A stretch of 64,000 nt of DNA from CAZGSN01 sp964371655. GTDB lineage: Bacteria > Desulfobacterota > Binatia > HRBIN30. Both the position numbers and the translations under genes were made by a program. The stretch covers positions 62,001 to 126,000 of the forward strand of contig CAYJOD010000004.1 in the NCBI GenBank assembly GCA_964371655.1. Reading direction: 5' to 3'. Below are positions 17,743-26,560 of the stretch, piece by piece (position 1 is the first letter of the stretch; each line of letters begins with the position of its first letter). The notes under the pieces were generated by a model. That model saw only the letters and a program-made list of their open reading frames with translations. It did no database searches and was not told the origin of the DNA.

Positions 17743-17920
17743 GATGTTTCCGTTGGTTCGGCGAACGCCGCGCCGGCAGCGGAGCTTGGAGGAGCGGGCG
17801 GTGGGTCGGAGCGAGACATCGACGGCAGCGATCGTATCAACGGCCTGCCGCGGCGGCAATGGAGTGTCGGGCGCGCTCTTGTCGCCTCTTGGAACGCAAC
17901 GAGGAACTATCCTGGATTTC

Positions 17921-18074
17921 TCACCGCAGAGACGCGGAGACGCAGAGAAACCCTTCGAGGGTTGGAAAAAGTCATGGTTTTGGCCGGATTGATTCCTTGC
18001 AGTCTGCTGTTTCGGCGGACGTGCAATTGTTTCCACAAGATCTTCTTGTCCGCGTCTCTGCGTCTCCGCGGTGA
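17921..18074. repeat. Palindromic element, family A-prime variant (CGCAGAGACGCGGAGACGC arms)
   Basis: TCACCGCAGAGACGCGGAGA at the left and its inverse TCTCTGCGTCTCCGCGGTGA at the right flank a 100-bp interior. It lies between corC-like and ygfZ genes and is the reason the upstream extension of the corC-like frame is not believed. Confidence 0.85.
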
Positions 18075-18095
18075 AGTCTTGGTGAGAAATGCGGG

Positions 18096-19073
18096 CTACG
18101 AGAGGATCGAACCCACGAACGGCAGCGCCGTCACGCGCGCGTCGCGACCGTCTTCGAGTTGAAGGGTATTGCCCTCCTCCCAATGCTCGCGGCGCACGTA
18201 GGCAAGGGCGATGACGGCGTTGAGTGCCGGTGACCACACGGCGCTGGTGATCCAGCCGGCTTCTTGATCGGCGGCGAGAAGCTTGCTGCCCGGCTCCGCT
18301 ACGAGAGCGCCGTCATATACGAGACCGACCAGCTTCTTCTGCACCTGCCCGCGCGCGGCGACGCGCTCGACAACCTCCTGTCCGAGATAGCAACCCTTGC
18401 TGAAGCTGATGGCGTCGCGGAGCCCGACCTCGCTGACCAACGTCGACTCGTCCATATCGCGTCCGAACAATGGAATGCCTGCTTCGATGCGCAAGAGATC
18501 GAGAGTGGCGGCGTTGATCGCCTCCGCTCCGGCGGCCAGGCAGCGCGCTCGCAGCGCCGGGGTTCGCGCCGCATCCCCGACGACGAGGAATCCACGTGCG
18601 CCGGTATGCGTGGCCGCGACAATTCTGACCGGTTCGGTCTCGAACCGGCAGAGTCGATGCGAATGCAGAGGCATCGCATCGAGCGCTTCGCCAAACACTG
18701 CCAAGGCGACGCGCACGGCTTGTGCACCCTCGATGCTGAGCAGAGGCTGCCATTCAGCCGCGTCCGCAAACTCGACGTCGTCGGCGACGATGAAGCGCTC
18801 GAGGGCTTCACGCACGGCCGCCGCTCGCCCGGCCGGAACGTCGAGCCAGACCTCGTCGTCGAGGATGTAGACGCGCAGATCGGAAACGAGCTTGCCTTGC
18901 TGGGTCAGCAGCGCCGCGTAGGTCCCTTGCCCCGGGATCAACGAGGCAAGATCGTTGGAAAGCATACCTTGGAGAAAGGTGAGGCGATCGCTGCCGATCA
19001 CGCGCAGGACTGCACGTTGATCGACGTCGACGAGTCCGCACCGTTGCCGCACCGCTGACGAATTGTCGTTCAT
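18096..19073 (-). CDS. ygfZ: YgfZ/GcvT-fold folate-binding iron-sulfur repair protein
   Basis: 325 residues. The family hallmark KGCYLGQEVVER (K-G-C-Y-x-G-Q-E) is present near residue 230, and the N-terminal VIGSDRLTFLQGMLSNDLASL block fits the GcvT-like fold. YgfZ uses tetrahydrofolate in repair or assembly of certain Fe-S enzymes, notably MiaB. It stands alone between two palindromic elements. Confidence 0.9.
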   Translation of the reverse strand: MNDNSSAVRQRCGLVDVDQRAVLRVIGSDRLTFLQGMLSNDLASLIPGQGTYAALLTQQGKLVSDLRVYILDDEVWLDVPAGRAAAVREALERFIVADDVEFADAAEWQPLLSIEGAQAVRVALAVFGEALDAMPLHSHRLCRFETEPVRIVAATHTGARGFLVVGDAARTPALRARCLAAGAEAINAATLDLLRIEAGIPLFGRDMDESTLVSEVGLRDAISFSKGCYLGQEVVERVAARGQVQKKLVGLVYDGALVAEPGSKLLAADQEAGWITSAVWSPALNAVIALAYVRREHWEEGNTLQLEDGRDARVTALPFVGSILS

Positions 19074-19140
19074 TGGTTCCCACTACAGAAGATCCCGCCG
19101 GTCAGGCAAGCTCGACGCATACAAATTGAGACCGAATAAC

Positions 19141-19319
19141 TCAGTTGGAACCACGGATGGACGCTGATGAACGCGGATAAGACCAGTCAGAACCTGGATA
19201 TCCAGGGATTCAGGCGATGAATTCGCCCGGACAAAATCGATACGCTTTGAAACGAAGTGTTTCCCTTCCGAATCCGTGTCCATCCGTGTTCATCCGCGGT
19301 TCAATTGAGGATTTCAGGT
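19141..19319. repeat. Palindromic element, family A, divergent copy 3
   Basis: TTGGAACCACGGATGGACGC at the left and the inverse TCCATCCGTGTTCATCCGCG at the right have the same terminal words as copies 1 and 2 but a different interior. The remainder of the 349-bp gap shows no gene; an AT-rich stretch near 19355-19390 could carry the promoter of the next operon. Confidence 0.8.
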
Positions 19320-19422
19320 TGAGGGTATGTCTAGCCTGCTTCCGAGGATTGAGATTGATTGTATAGATTGACATGTTATCCTGGATATCCTAGTTTAAGG
19401 GTGACGAAACGAAGGAGAGCTG

Positions 19423-19947
19423 ATGAAAGACGCAGTCGCTGATGGATCTGAAGAATATCGCGCCCACTCGGGGCTCAAAGTGGCTGACGAGGTTTGGATC
19501 GCCACGGCCTTGTTGCATCGCGAGAATCCAGCGCAGGAGGATTTCACGGTAAGTGAAATCCGCGCGCGATTGCGGCGTGAGAACCTTGCCGGCGGAGAAC
19601 GACCGGGTGTGCAGCCGCATATCGCGCTGCACTGTGTGGCGAATCGACCTCCAAACCCCGGACGGTACCGGATGCTGGTCGCCACGAGCGCCGCACGGCG
19701 GCGCTTGTATCGCCCCGGCGACGTCCACGATGAAAAGCGCGCCAACTCAAAGATCACGCCCGAGGCCGGCGACATGCCAGCGCAGCATCGCCACCTTCTC
19801 AATTGGTATCGCGATGTATATGCGCCGCAGCCCGGCCCCAAGGGCGCAGCAGACCCGATCCTCGCACTGCGCGGCTTGGGGAAGGAAGCGTGGGCGGGCG
19901 AGGACGCCGATACGTATGTACGCCGGCTGCGGGAGGGCTGGGCGTGA
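19423..19947 (+). CDS. Probable antitoxin partner of a PIN toxin, family not recognised
   Basis: 174 residues, with GGAGAG 6 bases before ATG. An N-terminal segment (ADEVWIATALLHRENPAQEDFTVSEIRARLRREN) reads like a winged-helix with WIATALL as first helix. The C-terminus is charged. It overlaps the downstream PIN gene by 4 bases (GTGA), the arrangement of type II modules, but the protein is longer than most antitoxins. The antitoxin role is inferred from context. Confidence 0.7.
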   Translation: MKDAVADGSEEYRAHSGLKVADEVWIATALLHRENPAQEDFTVSEIRARLRRENLAGGERPGVQPHIALHCVANRPPNPGRYRMLVATSAARRRLYRPGDVHDEKRANSKITPEAGDMPAQHRHLLNWYRDVYAPQPGPKGAADPILALRGLGKEAWAGEDADTYVRRLREGWA

Positions 19948-20366
19948 GTCGAATCTTCTGGGACACGAATCTCTTCATCTACTTGATTGAAGACTGTGGC
20001 GAGCTGTCGGAACGAGTCGTGGCGTTGCGCCAGCACATGATCGAGCGCCACGATCAGCTACTGACGTCGACGCTTACGCTCGGCGAGATACTCGTCAAAC
20101 CCATGGAGACCGAGCGCGGCGACTTGCGCGACGCCTATGAACGTGCCCTACGCTCTGCCGCGCAGATCGTTCCCTTTGATGATGGCGCTGCCATTACCTA
20201 CGCCGCGGTTCGGCGCGATCGCACGATACGGCCGCCCGACGCGATCCAACTCGCGTGTGCGGCGCAGGCGCGCTGCGATCTGCTCATCACCAACGACGAT
20301 CGTCTGAGCCGCAAGCGGGTGAAAGGCATCGAGTTTGTCACCTCACTGGCCGCGGCGCCGCTCTGA
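19944..20366 (+). CDS. PIN-domain toxin (VapC-like)
   Basis: 140 residues from GTG 19944. PIN acidic residues are visible: FWDTNLFIY (Asp7), LTLGEILVKPM (Glu), RPPDAIQLACAA (Asp) and LLITNDDRLS (Asp). It is a predicted Mg-dependent ribonuclease, translationally coupled to the upstream gene. It is unrelated in close sequence to the other PIN toxin at 9245-9673. Confidence 0.85.
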   Translation: MSRIFWDTNLFIYLIEDCGELSERVVALRQHMIERHDQLLTSTLTLGEILVKPMETERGDLRDAYERALRSAAQIVPFDDGAAITYAAVRRDRTIRPPDAIQLACAAQARCDLLITNDDRLSRKRVKGIEFVTSLAAAPL

Positions 20367-20405
20367 CCAAGGCCAAGCGAGAATCGTTTCAAGCCGCAGG
20401 CCAGC

Positions 20406-21656
20406 CTACCTTCCCGCGCTTACCCCGAGGCCGACGGCGACGCTGGTGAGGTAGTCTTTCGATTTCAACTTCGCGGCACCGAACTCCGCCTCGAACATGG
20501 CGCGAATCGCGGGAATCTGCGCCGTGCCGCCGGTCATGAATACTGCCTGGACCTGCGCCGGTGTGATCTCGGCCTGGCTTAGAACTCGGTGCATGCAGCG
20601 CCGTATCCGTTCCCGATCCGGTGCGATGAAGGTCTCGAACTCGGCGCGCGTGATCGTCTCCTCGATGCGGATATCGTCACGATCGAAGCGGATGACCGCA
20701 GACTCCGCCGTCGACAGCTCGCTCTTCGCCGTCTCGATGGCCTGGAAGAGGTAGAACGCGGAGTTGCCTTCGATCAGATCCTCGAGCGCTCGTACCGCCT
20801 CCGGATTGCTGCTGTTGGCGCGCAGCTGCCGCAATTGCTCGCGCGTCTCGCGTCCGCGCAGAAACGCGACTTGATGCCAGCGCGACAGCTTGATGAGAAG
20901 TTGCGACGGAAAGGGAAGATCCTGCCCTTCCATCGAGCGGTACGTCGAGCCGGCGCCGAAGTACTTGTTGAGCTTCTGCTCCATGATCGTGGCGCTGAAG
21001 CTGTCGCCGGCGATCTGCACGCCGCCGGTGGCGAGGATGTCACCGCGCCGGTCGCCCTGGGCGCCGGTGCCCAGGCGCATGACGGTGAAGTCCGATGTGC
21101 CGCCACCAAAGTCGGCGATCAGTGCCACTTCCGGTTGCGTCAGCGACATCTCGTACGCCAGCCCGGCGGCGATCGGCTCGTACTGGAATTCGGTGACGAA
21201 GAAACCGGCCAGCTGCGCGGCGCGGCGCAGGCGGGTTTGCGCGAGCCCTTCCTTCTCCGGGTGATCGACAAACACCGCCGGCCGGCCGATGACGAGGCCG
21301 ACGTCATCCCTGGTCAGCTTGGCGATGACCGCGCGCACGTGACGAAAGACGACGGCGATCAGGTCCTCGAGAGTATAGAAGCGATCGTAGACAAAGGTCT
21401 GCTCGAACGCTTCGTCGGCCAGGAACGTCTTGATCGATTGAATCATCCGTCCCTGCATGTCCTCGGCGAGGTACTCGGTGATGGCGTTGTGGCCAACGAC
21501 AAAGCCGCGGCGCTCGAGCGAGAAGTAGAGCAAGCTGCGGAGCACCGCCGGGTTCGGCGCCGGCGGATCAATCGCGCACAATGCTACCTTGCCATCACGC
21601 CGTGCCCAGGCGAGCGACGAGTTTGTCGTTCCGAAATCGAGACCAAAGCGCTCCAT
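20406..21656 (-). CDS. yegD: YegD-like Hsp70-family protein
   Basis: 416 residues covering only the actin-like ATPase domain: phosphate 1 motif GLDFGTTNSSLAWA, phosphate 2 IADFGGGTSDFTVMRL, and adenosine motif VFMTGGTAQIPAIRAMFE. The substrate-binding domain of DnaK is absent, as in E. coli YegD. Such proteins lack an established client. The start is ATG 21656. It is transcribed in the same direction as the uvrD-like gene 66 bp upstream. Confidence 0.88.
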   Translation of the reverse strand: MERFGLDFGTTNSSLAWARRDGKVALCAIDPPAPNPAVLRSLLYFSLERRGFVVGHNAITEYLAEDMQGRMIQSIKTFLADEAFEQTFVYDRFYTLEDLIAVVFRHVRAVIAKLTRDDVGLVIGRPAVFVDHPEKEGLAQTRLRRAAQLAGFFVTEFQYEPIAAGLAYEMSLTQPEVALIADFGGGTSDFTVMRLGTGAQGDRRGDILATGGVQIAGDSFSATIMEQKLNKYFGAGSTYRSMEGQDLPFPSQLLIKLSRWHQVAFLRGRETREQLRQLRANSSNPEAVRALEDLIEGNSAFYLFQAIETAKSELSTAESAVIRFDRDDIRIEETITRAEFETFIAPDRERIRRCMHRVLSQAEITPAQVQAVFMTGGTAQIPAIRAMFEAEFGAAKLKSKDYLTSVAVGLGVSAGR

Positions 21657-21722
21657 CGTGAAATTCTCCAGGACCCTCAGCCGCCAGCGGCGCGGGAGGA
21701 TGCGAACCCGGGTCCGCCCAGG

Positions 21723-23894
21723 TCAGGCCGGCTGCAGCCCGGCGAACTTGAGAACGAGCTTCTTGCGGCCGACGGCGTTGAAATTGACCGTGGCCTTCTG
21801 ACCCTCTCCGGCGCCTTCGAGACGTTCGACCTTACCGATGCCGAACTGGGCGTGACGAACTTTGGCGCCGACGCGTAGCTCGTTGTCGTCGTACTCAACG
21901 TGCACACCGGCGGCAGCAGGCATGTGCCGGGGTATTCCGAGAGGCGCGGTCTGCTGTACGGCGCGCTCCCAGCGTTTTTCCGGGTTGCCGATCTCGATCA
22001 TCAACTCGTAGGGTATCTCGTCGAGGAAGCGGCTGCGCTGCGAGCCCTGATACTCGCCGAAGGTGCGGCGGCGTTTGGCGTGCGTCAGATACAGCTTTTC
22101 GCGGGCACGGGTCATGCCGACGTAACACAGCCGGCGCTCTTCCTCGACGTCGCCCTCGTCGTTGAGAGAACGCGAGTGCGGAAAGATGCCTTCCTCCATG
22201 GCGGTCATGAACACCACGGGGAATTCCAATCCCTTCGCCGAGTGCATCGTCATCAAGGTGACGCGATCGGCGTCGCTGTCGTAATTGTCGATGTCGCTCA
22301 CCAACGCCACCTGTTCGAGATACTCGTTCAAGGTGGAGTTGGCGGTCTCGAACTCCTGCATCCCTTTGACGAGCTCTTCGAGGTTGGCGAGGCGGTCTTG
22401 TGCTTGCTCGGTGGGTTCTTCGCGCAGCATCGTCGCGTACCCGGTCGCTTCGATGATGTTTGCGGTCAACTGCGGGTAGGCCACCGTTGTCATCGCGGCG
22501 CGGAAGGAATCGAGGAGAGCGAGAAAGGTGCGGACCTTTTCCAAGGCTGCGGACTTGAGAACGTCGTCGCGCTTGACCGCGGCGCGGCAGGCAGCCAGGA
22601 AGCTTCCGGTCTCGGGCTCCAGCGCGGTGATGCGCTCGATCGTGGTGCTGCCGATACCACGTGCCGGGACGTTGATGATGCGTTTGGCGGCCACCGTGTC
22701 GGTCGGATTCACCAGCACGCGCAGGTAGGCGAGGATGTCCTTCACCTCGGCACGCGCAAAGAAGCGCACGCCGCCGACGATGGCGTAGGGCAACTGGTGA
22801 CGCACCAGCGTTTCTTCGAACGGACGCGAATGCGAATTGGCACGGTAGAACACCGCCATGTCGCGCAGCTTGATGCCGCTGCGAAACAGGCGCCCGATCT
22901 CGCTGACCACGTAGCGTGCTTCGTCGAGGTCGTCTTCGAGGCGGGCGGCGATGATCTTGTCGCCGCGCGGGTTCTCGGTCCACAGTCGCTTGCCCTTCCG
23001 GCGCGTGTTCTGCGCGACCACGGCGCCGGCGGCGTCGAGGATGGTGCCGGTGGAGCGGTAGTTCTGCTCCAGGCGGATGACCTTGGCGCCGCGATAGTCG
23101 CGCTCGAAGTCGAGGATGTTGCCGATCTCCGCGCCGCGCCATTTGTAGATCGACTGGTCTTCGTCGCCGACGACGCACAGGTTCTGGTAGCGCGAGGCGA
23201 GCAGATTGGTGAGGCGATACTGGACGCGGTTGGTGTCCTGATACTCGTCGACGAGGACATGGTAGAAGCGCTCGCGGTAGCGATCGAGGATATCCTCGCG
23301 CTCTTCGAACAGGCGCACGGTGAGGACGAGCAGATCGCCGAAGTCGAGAGCATTCGCCTTGCGCATCTTGCGCTCGTAGTGCTCGTACACCTTGGCGACG
23401 CGCTGGTGCCAGAGATCGTTGCGGTCGTAGCTCTCCGCCGTGATACCGCGATTCTTCGCCGCATCGATGAGTGCGGCGGCGGCCCGCGGCGTCAGCGACT
23501 CCTCCAAGAGATTCAACTCGCGCAGGCAGTCCTTCAGCAGCTTCTCTTGATCCTGGTCGTCGTAGATCACGAAGTCGCGGCTGTAGCCGAGAGCTTCGAT
23601 CTCACGCCGCAGGATGCGCACGCAACTCGAGTGGAACGTCGATACCCAAGGCGCCTCGCCGTCGCCGAGGAGTTTTCGAAGACGTTCCTTGAGCTCGCCG
23701 GCGGCCTTGTTGGTGAACGTCACCGCCAGGATGCGCCACGGCGGCACGTTGCGCTGGCCGATCAGGTAGGCGACGCGATGGATCAGCGTGCGCGTCTTTC
23801 CCGAGCCGGCGCCGGCAAGGATCAGCAACGGCCCCTCGTCGTGGAGCACCGCTTGTTGCTGCATTGGATTCAAAGAGGAGAGCAGATCACCCAT
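21723..23894 (-). CDS. uvrD: UvrD/PcrA-type superfamily 1 DNA helicase
   Basis: 723 residues. All SF1A motifs can be read: Q-motif LNPMQQQAVLH, Walker A LAGAGSGKTRTL, motif Ia VTFTNKAAGEL, Walker B VDEYQDTN, motif III EDQSIYKWRGA, motif IV LEQNYRS, motif V TMHSAKGLEFPVVF and motif VI VGMTRAREKL. The C-terminus VGAKVRHAQFGIGKVERLEG is the PcrA/UvrD RNA-polymerase-binding Tudor-like tail. It functions in nucleotide-excision repair, mismatch repair or replication-fork clearing. PcrA and UvrD cannot be told apart here. Confidence 0.93.
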   Translation of the reverse strand: MGDLLSSLNPMQQQAVLHDEGPLLILAGAGSGKTRTLIHRVAYLIGQRNVPPWRILAVTFTNKAAGELKERLRKLLGDGEAPWVSTFHSSCVRILRREIEALGYSRDFVIYDDQDQEKLLKDCLRELNLLEESLTPRAAAALIDAAKNRGITAESYDRNDLWHQRVAKVYEHYERKMRKANALDFGDLLVLTVRLFEEREDILDRYRERFYHVLVDEYQDTNRVQYRLTNLLASRYQNLCVVGDEDQSIYKWRGAEIGNILDFERDYRGAKVIRLEQNYRSTGTILDAAGAVVAQNTRRKGKRLWTENPRGDKIIAARLEDDLDEARYVVSEIGRLFRSGIKLRDMAVFYRANSHSRPFEETLVRHQLPYAIVGGVRFFARAEVKDILAYLRVLVNPTDTVAAKRIINVPARGIGSTTIERITALEPETGSFLAACRAAVKRDDVLKSAALEKVRTFLALLDSFRAAMTTVAYPQLTANIIEATGYATMLREEPTEQAQDRLANLEELVKGMQEFETANSTLNEYLEQVALVSDIDNYDSDADRVTLMTMHSAKGLEFPVVFMTAMEEGIFPHSRSLNDEGDVEEERRLCYVGMTRAREKLYLTHAKRRRTFGEYQGSQRSRFLDEIPYELMIEIGNPEKRWERAVQQTAPLGIPRHMPAAAGVHVEYDDNELRVGAKVRHAQFGIGKVERLEGAGEGQKATVNFNAVGRKKLVLKFAGLQPA

Positions 23895-23987
23895 GCCACA
23901 TCACCGCCGCCGTTCTGGATTCGTGTTCGTGAAGGAGGGCAGGTGAGTAGCACGCGGCGGTGGCGGCGGGAAGGCGGATCGTTGGTG

Positions 23988-24764
23988 CTAAAGCGCCAAC
24001 GTTGCGGTGCAGCGCGGGTAGGCCGAGCAGCCCCAGAACTGCGAGCCGGTTGTGTTCCCCTTGCGCGCGGTGCGCAGGATCATCGGTTGCCCGCAGGCTG
24101 GACAAGCGGGAGGGGAGGGGGGCTTCTCCGACCGATCGGACTGATCCGACCGATCGGACCGATTGCGCCGCTGCTCGAGGCGGGCCGCCGCAAGTCGCTC
24201 GCTGTAGCCGCCAGCTTCGATGAACTGTCGCTCCAGCGCCCGGATCTGGCGATCGAGCAAGAAGTTGGCCTGGTGAATCAGGCAGATCAGAGTATTGGCC
24301 GCGGTGTCGTCGGCGGCATCTTCGATGAAGTGGCGATAGCGCTGGTAAGGCTTCACTTCCAACCGATCCGACTGATCGGACCGATCGGTCCGATGCCCAA
24401 TCCCCCTCACCTCAAGAGCACGCGGATCGTCCCTTCCCCAAAGCGGCAGGCGTCGCTGGCGCAGATAGTCCTCATAGTCGAGCAGCAGCTCGTCGAGACT
24501 GGCGCGTGCAACGTTCACCAGGCGGAGCTCGGTCTGGCTCGAGGTCGCGGAAGCGCGACTTCCTTCGGCGATGTTCTGGCGCCCGCTGCGCGCCGCTTGC
24601 ACCATCTGGTCGCGGGTCCGCGAACGCTTGTCCACGAAGCGCTCGCAGAACACCACGGTGCCGTCGTAGATGATCTCCGTCACCCGAAAGGAACGCAGCC
24701 GCCGGTAGCCGCCATGCGGTCGCAGGCCGTGTGTGCTCGCTGCCACGGGAGTCGCAGCAAACAA
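23988..24764 (-). CDS. Four-helix-bundle (S23-like) protein with C-terminal topoisomerase-type zinc finger and in-frame repeat insertions
   Basis: 258 residues. Residues about 30-110 match the four-helix-bundle suffix family (ERFVDKRSRTRDQMVQAARSGRQNIAEGSRAS, then SQTELRLVNVARASLDELLLDYEDYLR), relatives of the 23S rRNA intervening-sequence protein S23 and of Avd. The C-terminus CPACGQPMILRTARKGNTTGSQFWGCSAYPRC is a topoisomerase I-type C4 zinc ribbon. Two low-complexity inserts, RTDRSDQSDRLE near 127 and NRSDRSDQSDRSEK near 200, are translations of GATCGG-word palindromes, a third copy of which lies just upstream of the gene. Function unknown; nucleic-acid binding is likely. Confidence 0.85.
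   Translation of the reverse strand: MFAATPVAASTHGLRPHGGYRRLRSFRVTEIIYDGTVVFCERFVDKRSRTRDQMVQAARSGRQNIAEGSRASATSSQTELRLVNVARASLDELLLDYEDYLRQRRLPLWGRDDPRALEVRGIGHRTDRSDQSDRLEVKPYQRYRHFIEDAADDTAANTLICLIHQANFLLDRQIRALERQFIEAGGYSERLAAARLEQRRNRSDRSDQSDRSEKPPSPPACPACGQPMILRTARKGNTTGSQFWGCSAYPRCTATLAL
24129..24166. repeat. GATCGG-word palindrome, family F, copy 1 (inside CDS)
   Basis: GACCGATCGGACTGATCCGA and continuation, almost self-complementary, encodes an SDRSDQSDRS stretch in frame in the four-helix-bundle protein. Confidence 0.85.
24361..24397. repeat. GATCGG-word palindrome, family F, copy 2 (inside CDS)
   Basis: AACCGATCCGACTGATCGGA and continuation, encoding HRTDRSDQSDRL in the same protein, in the same reading frame as copy 1. 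Confidence 0.85.
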
Positions 24765-24846
24765 GCCGCATGCCAGCGCCCGTCTGGCGCGCTGCCGAGG
24801 CGGCAGCTATCCCCGCTGCGAAACGGAGAGCATTCGGAGTCGCTCT

Positions 24847-24883
24847 CGGACCGATCTGACTGATCGGTCGGATCGGTCCGATA
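24847..24883. repeat. GATCGG-word palindrome, family F, copy 3 (intergenic)
   Basis: CGGACCGATCTGACTGATCG and continuation, in the gap between the divergent four-helix-bundle and methyltransferase genes. Confidence 0.85.
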
Positions 24884-24894
24884 CTGTTGCAAGC

Positions 24895-25554
24895 ATGAGT
24901 GCGATCAAAGCGCTGCGGGCGCGCATCTATGACGCGGCCATCGTCCAGATGACTGCCGCCTGGTACCGCGCCGTGATCGACAGGTTGCCGCTGCACTGCC
25001 GGCTGCTCGACGTCGGCATCGGTACCGGCAGCGCTCTGCTGGCGAGCGCCGCGCTGATTGTAGAGAAGGATCTGCACGTCACCGGTGTCGACGTCGACGC
25101 CGCCTACGTCGAACGCTGCCGGCGCGCCGTGTTGCAGCGGCGGCTGCAGGATCGCGTCGCGGTTCGCTTGGAATCGATTTACGATCACCACGGTGGACCC
25201 TACGACGCCGCCTACTTCAGCGGTAGCTTCATGCTCCTCCCCGATCCGCCGGCGGCGCTGCGTCACGTCGGTGCGCTGCTGGCGCCGGTCGGGCGAATGT
25301 ACTTCACGCAAACCTTCGAGCGCCAGCGCTCGCCGATCCTCGAGGTGATCAAGCCCTTGCTCCGACTCGTCACCACGATCGACTTTGGCCGCGTGACCTA
25401 CGAGACCGACTTCCGCAGCGCCCTGGCTGCGGGTGGCCTCGAGCTCGAAGCGCTCCACACTCTCAGCGCGCATCGGCGGCGCGCGTCGGTTCTTGCCGTG
25501 GCGCGGCCATCGCTGCCAATCCCACCGGTAAGGATCGCCGCCAGACCGGGCTGA
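24895..25554 (+). CDS. Class I SAM-dependent methyltransferase
   Basis: 219 residues from ATG 24895. Motif I is LLDVGIGTGSALL (about 39-51), motif II HVTGVDVDAAYVERC, and the post-I region DAAYFSGSFMLLPDP resembles small-molecule methyltransferases of the UbiE/Coq5 type. The C-terminus TQTFERQRSPILEVIKPLLRLVTT is typical of a conserved uncharacterised subgroup. Substrate unknown. The start codon lies 12 bases from a GATCGG palindrome. Confidence 0.8.
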   Translation: MSAIKALRARIYDAAIVQMTAAWYRAVIDRLPLHCRLLDVGIGTGSALLASAALIVEKDLHVTGVDVDAAYVERCRRAVLQRRLQDRVAVRLESIYDHHGGPYDAAYFSGSFMLLPDPPAALRHVGALLAPVGRMYFTQTFERQRSPILEVIKPLLRLVTTIDFGRVTYETDFRSALAAGGLELEALHTLSAHRRRASVLAVARPSLPIPPVRIAARPG

Positions 25555-25618
25555 CGCATTGCCCTATCGCGAAGCAATTCGCTACATTCAGGTCGACCCG
25601 TTCTTCAAGGAGGATCTG

Positions 25619-25759
25619 ATGCCCCAACTTGGCAAGCGTTACATCTGCGACTCGTGCGGCACCGAAGTGCTGTGCAACAAGCCCGGCGCCGGCGCGACCG
25701 AGTGCTGCGGACACGAAATGAAGTTGAAGGAAGCGAAGCCGGTACCGTCGAGCGACTAG
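25619..25759 (+). CDS. Desulforedoxin-like iron-binding mini-protein
   Basis: 46 residues, with AAGGAGG just upstream of ATG. YICDSCGTEVLCNKPG followed by ECCGHEMK gives a CxxC plus CC cysteine pattern, the rubredoxin-like Fe(SCys)4 site of desulforedoxin and of the N-terminal domain of class I desulfoferrodoxin. No catalytic neelaredoxin domain follows. A paralogue lies at 28928-29047 at the other end of the acyl-CoA gene cluster. A role as a small redox carrier is inference. Confidence 0.85.
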   Translation: MPQLGKRYICDSCGTEVLCNKPGAGATECCGHEMKLKEAKPVPSSD

Positions 25760-25806
25760 CGCGGCGGCTCGCTCCCATATCGTATTCCGTGAAGCGTGTT
25801 CTGAGT

Positions 25807-26538
25807 ATGGTCGCCGGCCGAATCTCGCGCGCTGACGAAGCCGTGTTGTACGCAAAGGACGGCGCGCTTGCGATTGTTTCCCTGAACCGGCCGGACAAGC
25901 TCAATGCCTACAACGTGGCCATGCGCGACGGGCTTTATGAAGTTTTGCAAGCAATCCGCGACGATCCCGAGGTTCGCGTCATGATTCTGCGCGGCAATGG
26001 CCCGGGCTTCTGCACCGGCGGGGATTTGAGCGAGTTCGGCACGGCGCCGTCGGCAATCCTAGCTCGCGATGCACGCTGGCGTCGCGATGTCTGGAGCTTG
26101 CTGCGCGGGTTGCCACAGCTCACCATTGCGGCCGTGCACGGCTACGTCGTCGGTGGCGGCTTCGAGATGGCCCTGCTGTGCGACCTGTGCATCGCTGCCA
26201 GCAACGCACGCTTTGCGTTTCCGGAGACCGGCGTCGGCATGATCCCGGGTGTTGCCGGCACCCAGACCGCGCCGCGTTTGCTGGGCAACGGCCGCGCCCT
26301 GGATCTGGTGCTCAGCGGTCGCGAGCTCAGCGCCCGCGAAGCGCTGCGCCTCGGTATCGTCACTCGGGTGGTGCCGCCGCGATTGCTGTTGCGTAACGCC
26401 GTCGAGCTGGCCCGGCGTACGTATGAATTGCCGGTGACGCTGGTCAGTCAACTGAAGCGACTTGTCCACGAGGGGCTCGATCTGCCTTTGGTTGATGGCT
26501 TGCGGCTCGAGCGCCGGCTTGCGGGTGCCGCTCTATAG
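25807..26538 (+). CDS. Enoyl-CoA hydratase/isomerase (crotonase family)
   Basis: 243 residues from ATG 25807 (GTG 25792 is possible). NRPDKLNAYN, the oxyanion-hole segment GNGPGFCTGGDLSEFG and the second HGYVVGGGFEMALLCDLCIAA fit crotonase enzymes. Of the two catalytic glutamates, the first position reads Glu in GGGFEMALLCD and the second falls in FPETGVGMIPGVAGTQ. Hydration of enoyl-CoA or isomerisation is likely. The acyl-CoA ligase gene starts 22 bases downstream, so they form an operon. Confidence 0.87.
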   Translation: MVAGRISRADEAVLYAKDGALAIVSLNRPDKLNAYNVAMRDGLYEVLQAIRDDPEVRVMILRGNGPGFCTGGDLSEFGTAPSAILARDARWRRDVWSLLRGLPQLTIAAVHGYVVGGGFEMALLCDLCIAASNARFAFPETGVGMIPGVAGTQTAPRLLGNGRALDLVLSGRELSAREALRLGIVTRVVPPRLLLRNAVELARRTYELPVTLVSQLKRLVHEGLDLPLVDGLRLERRLAGAAL

Positions 26539-26560
26539 GCGGCACCGAAGGAGAATCGGT

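Noticed and set aside
17743..18237. 165-residue N-terminal extension of the CorC-like protein
   Set aside because: The extension covers a palindromic element and low-complexity Arg/Pro sequence; the family begins at the first membrane helix.
21900..24863. A 987-codon open frame on the + strand opposite the uvrD-like gene
   Set aside because: It is antisense to a fully conserved helicase, has no domain or start signal of its own, and is explained by high GC.
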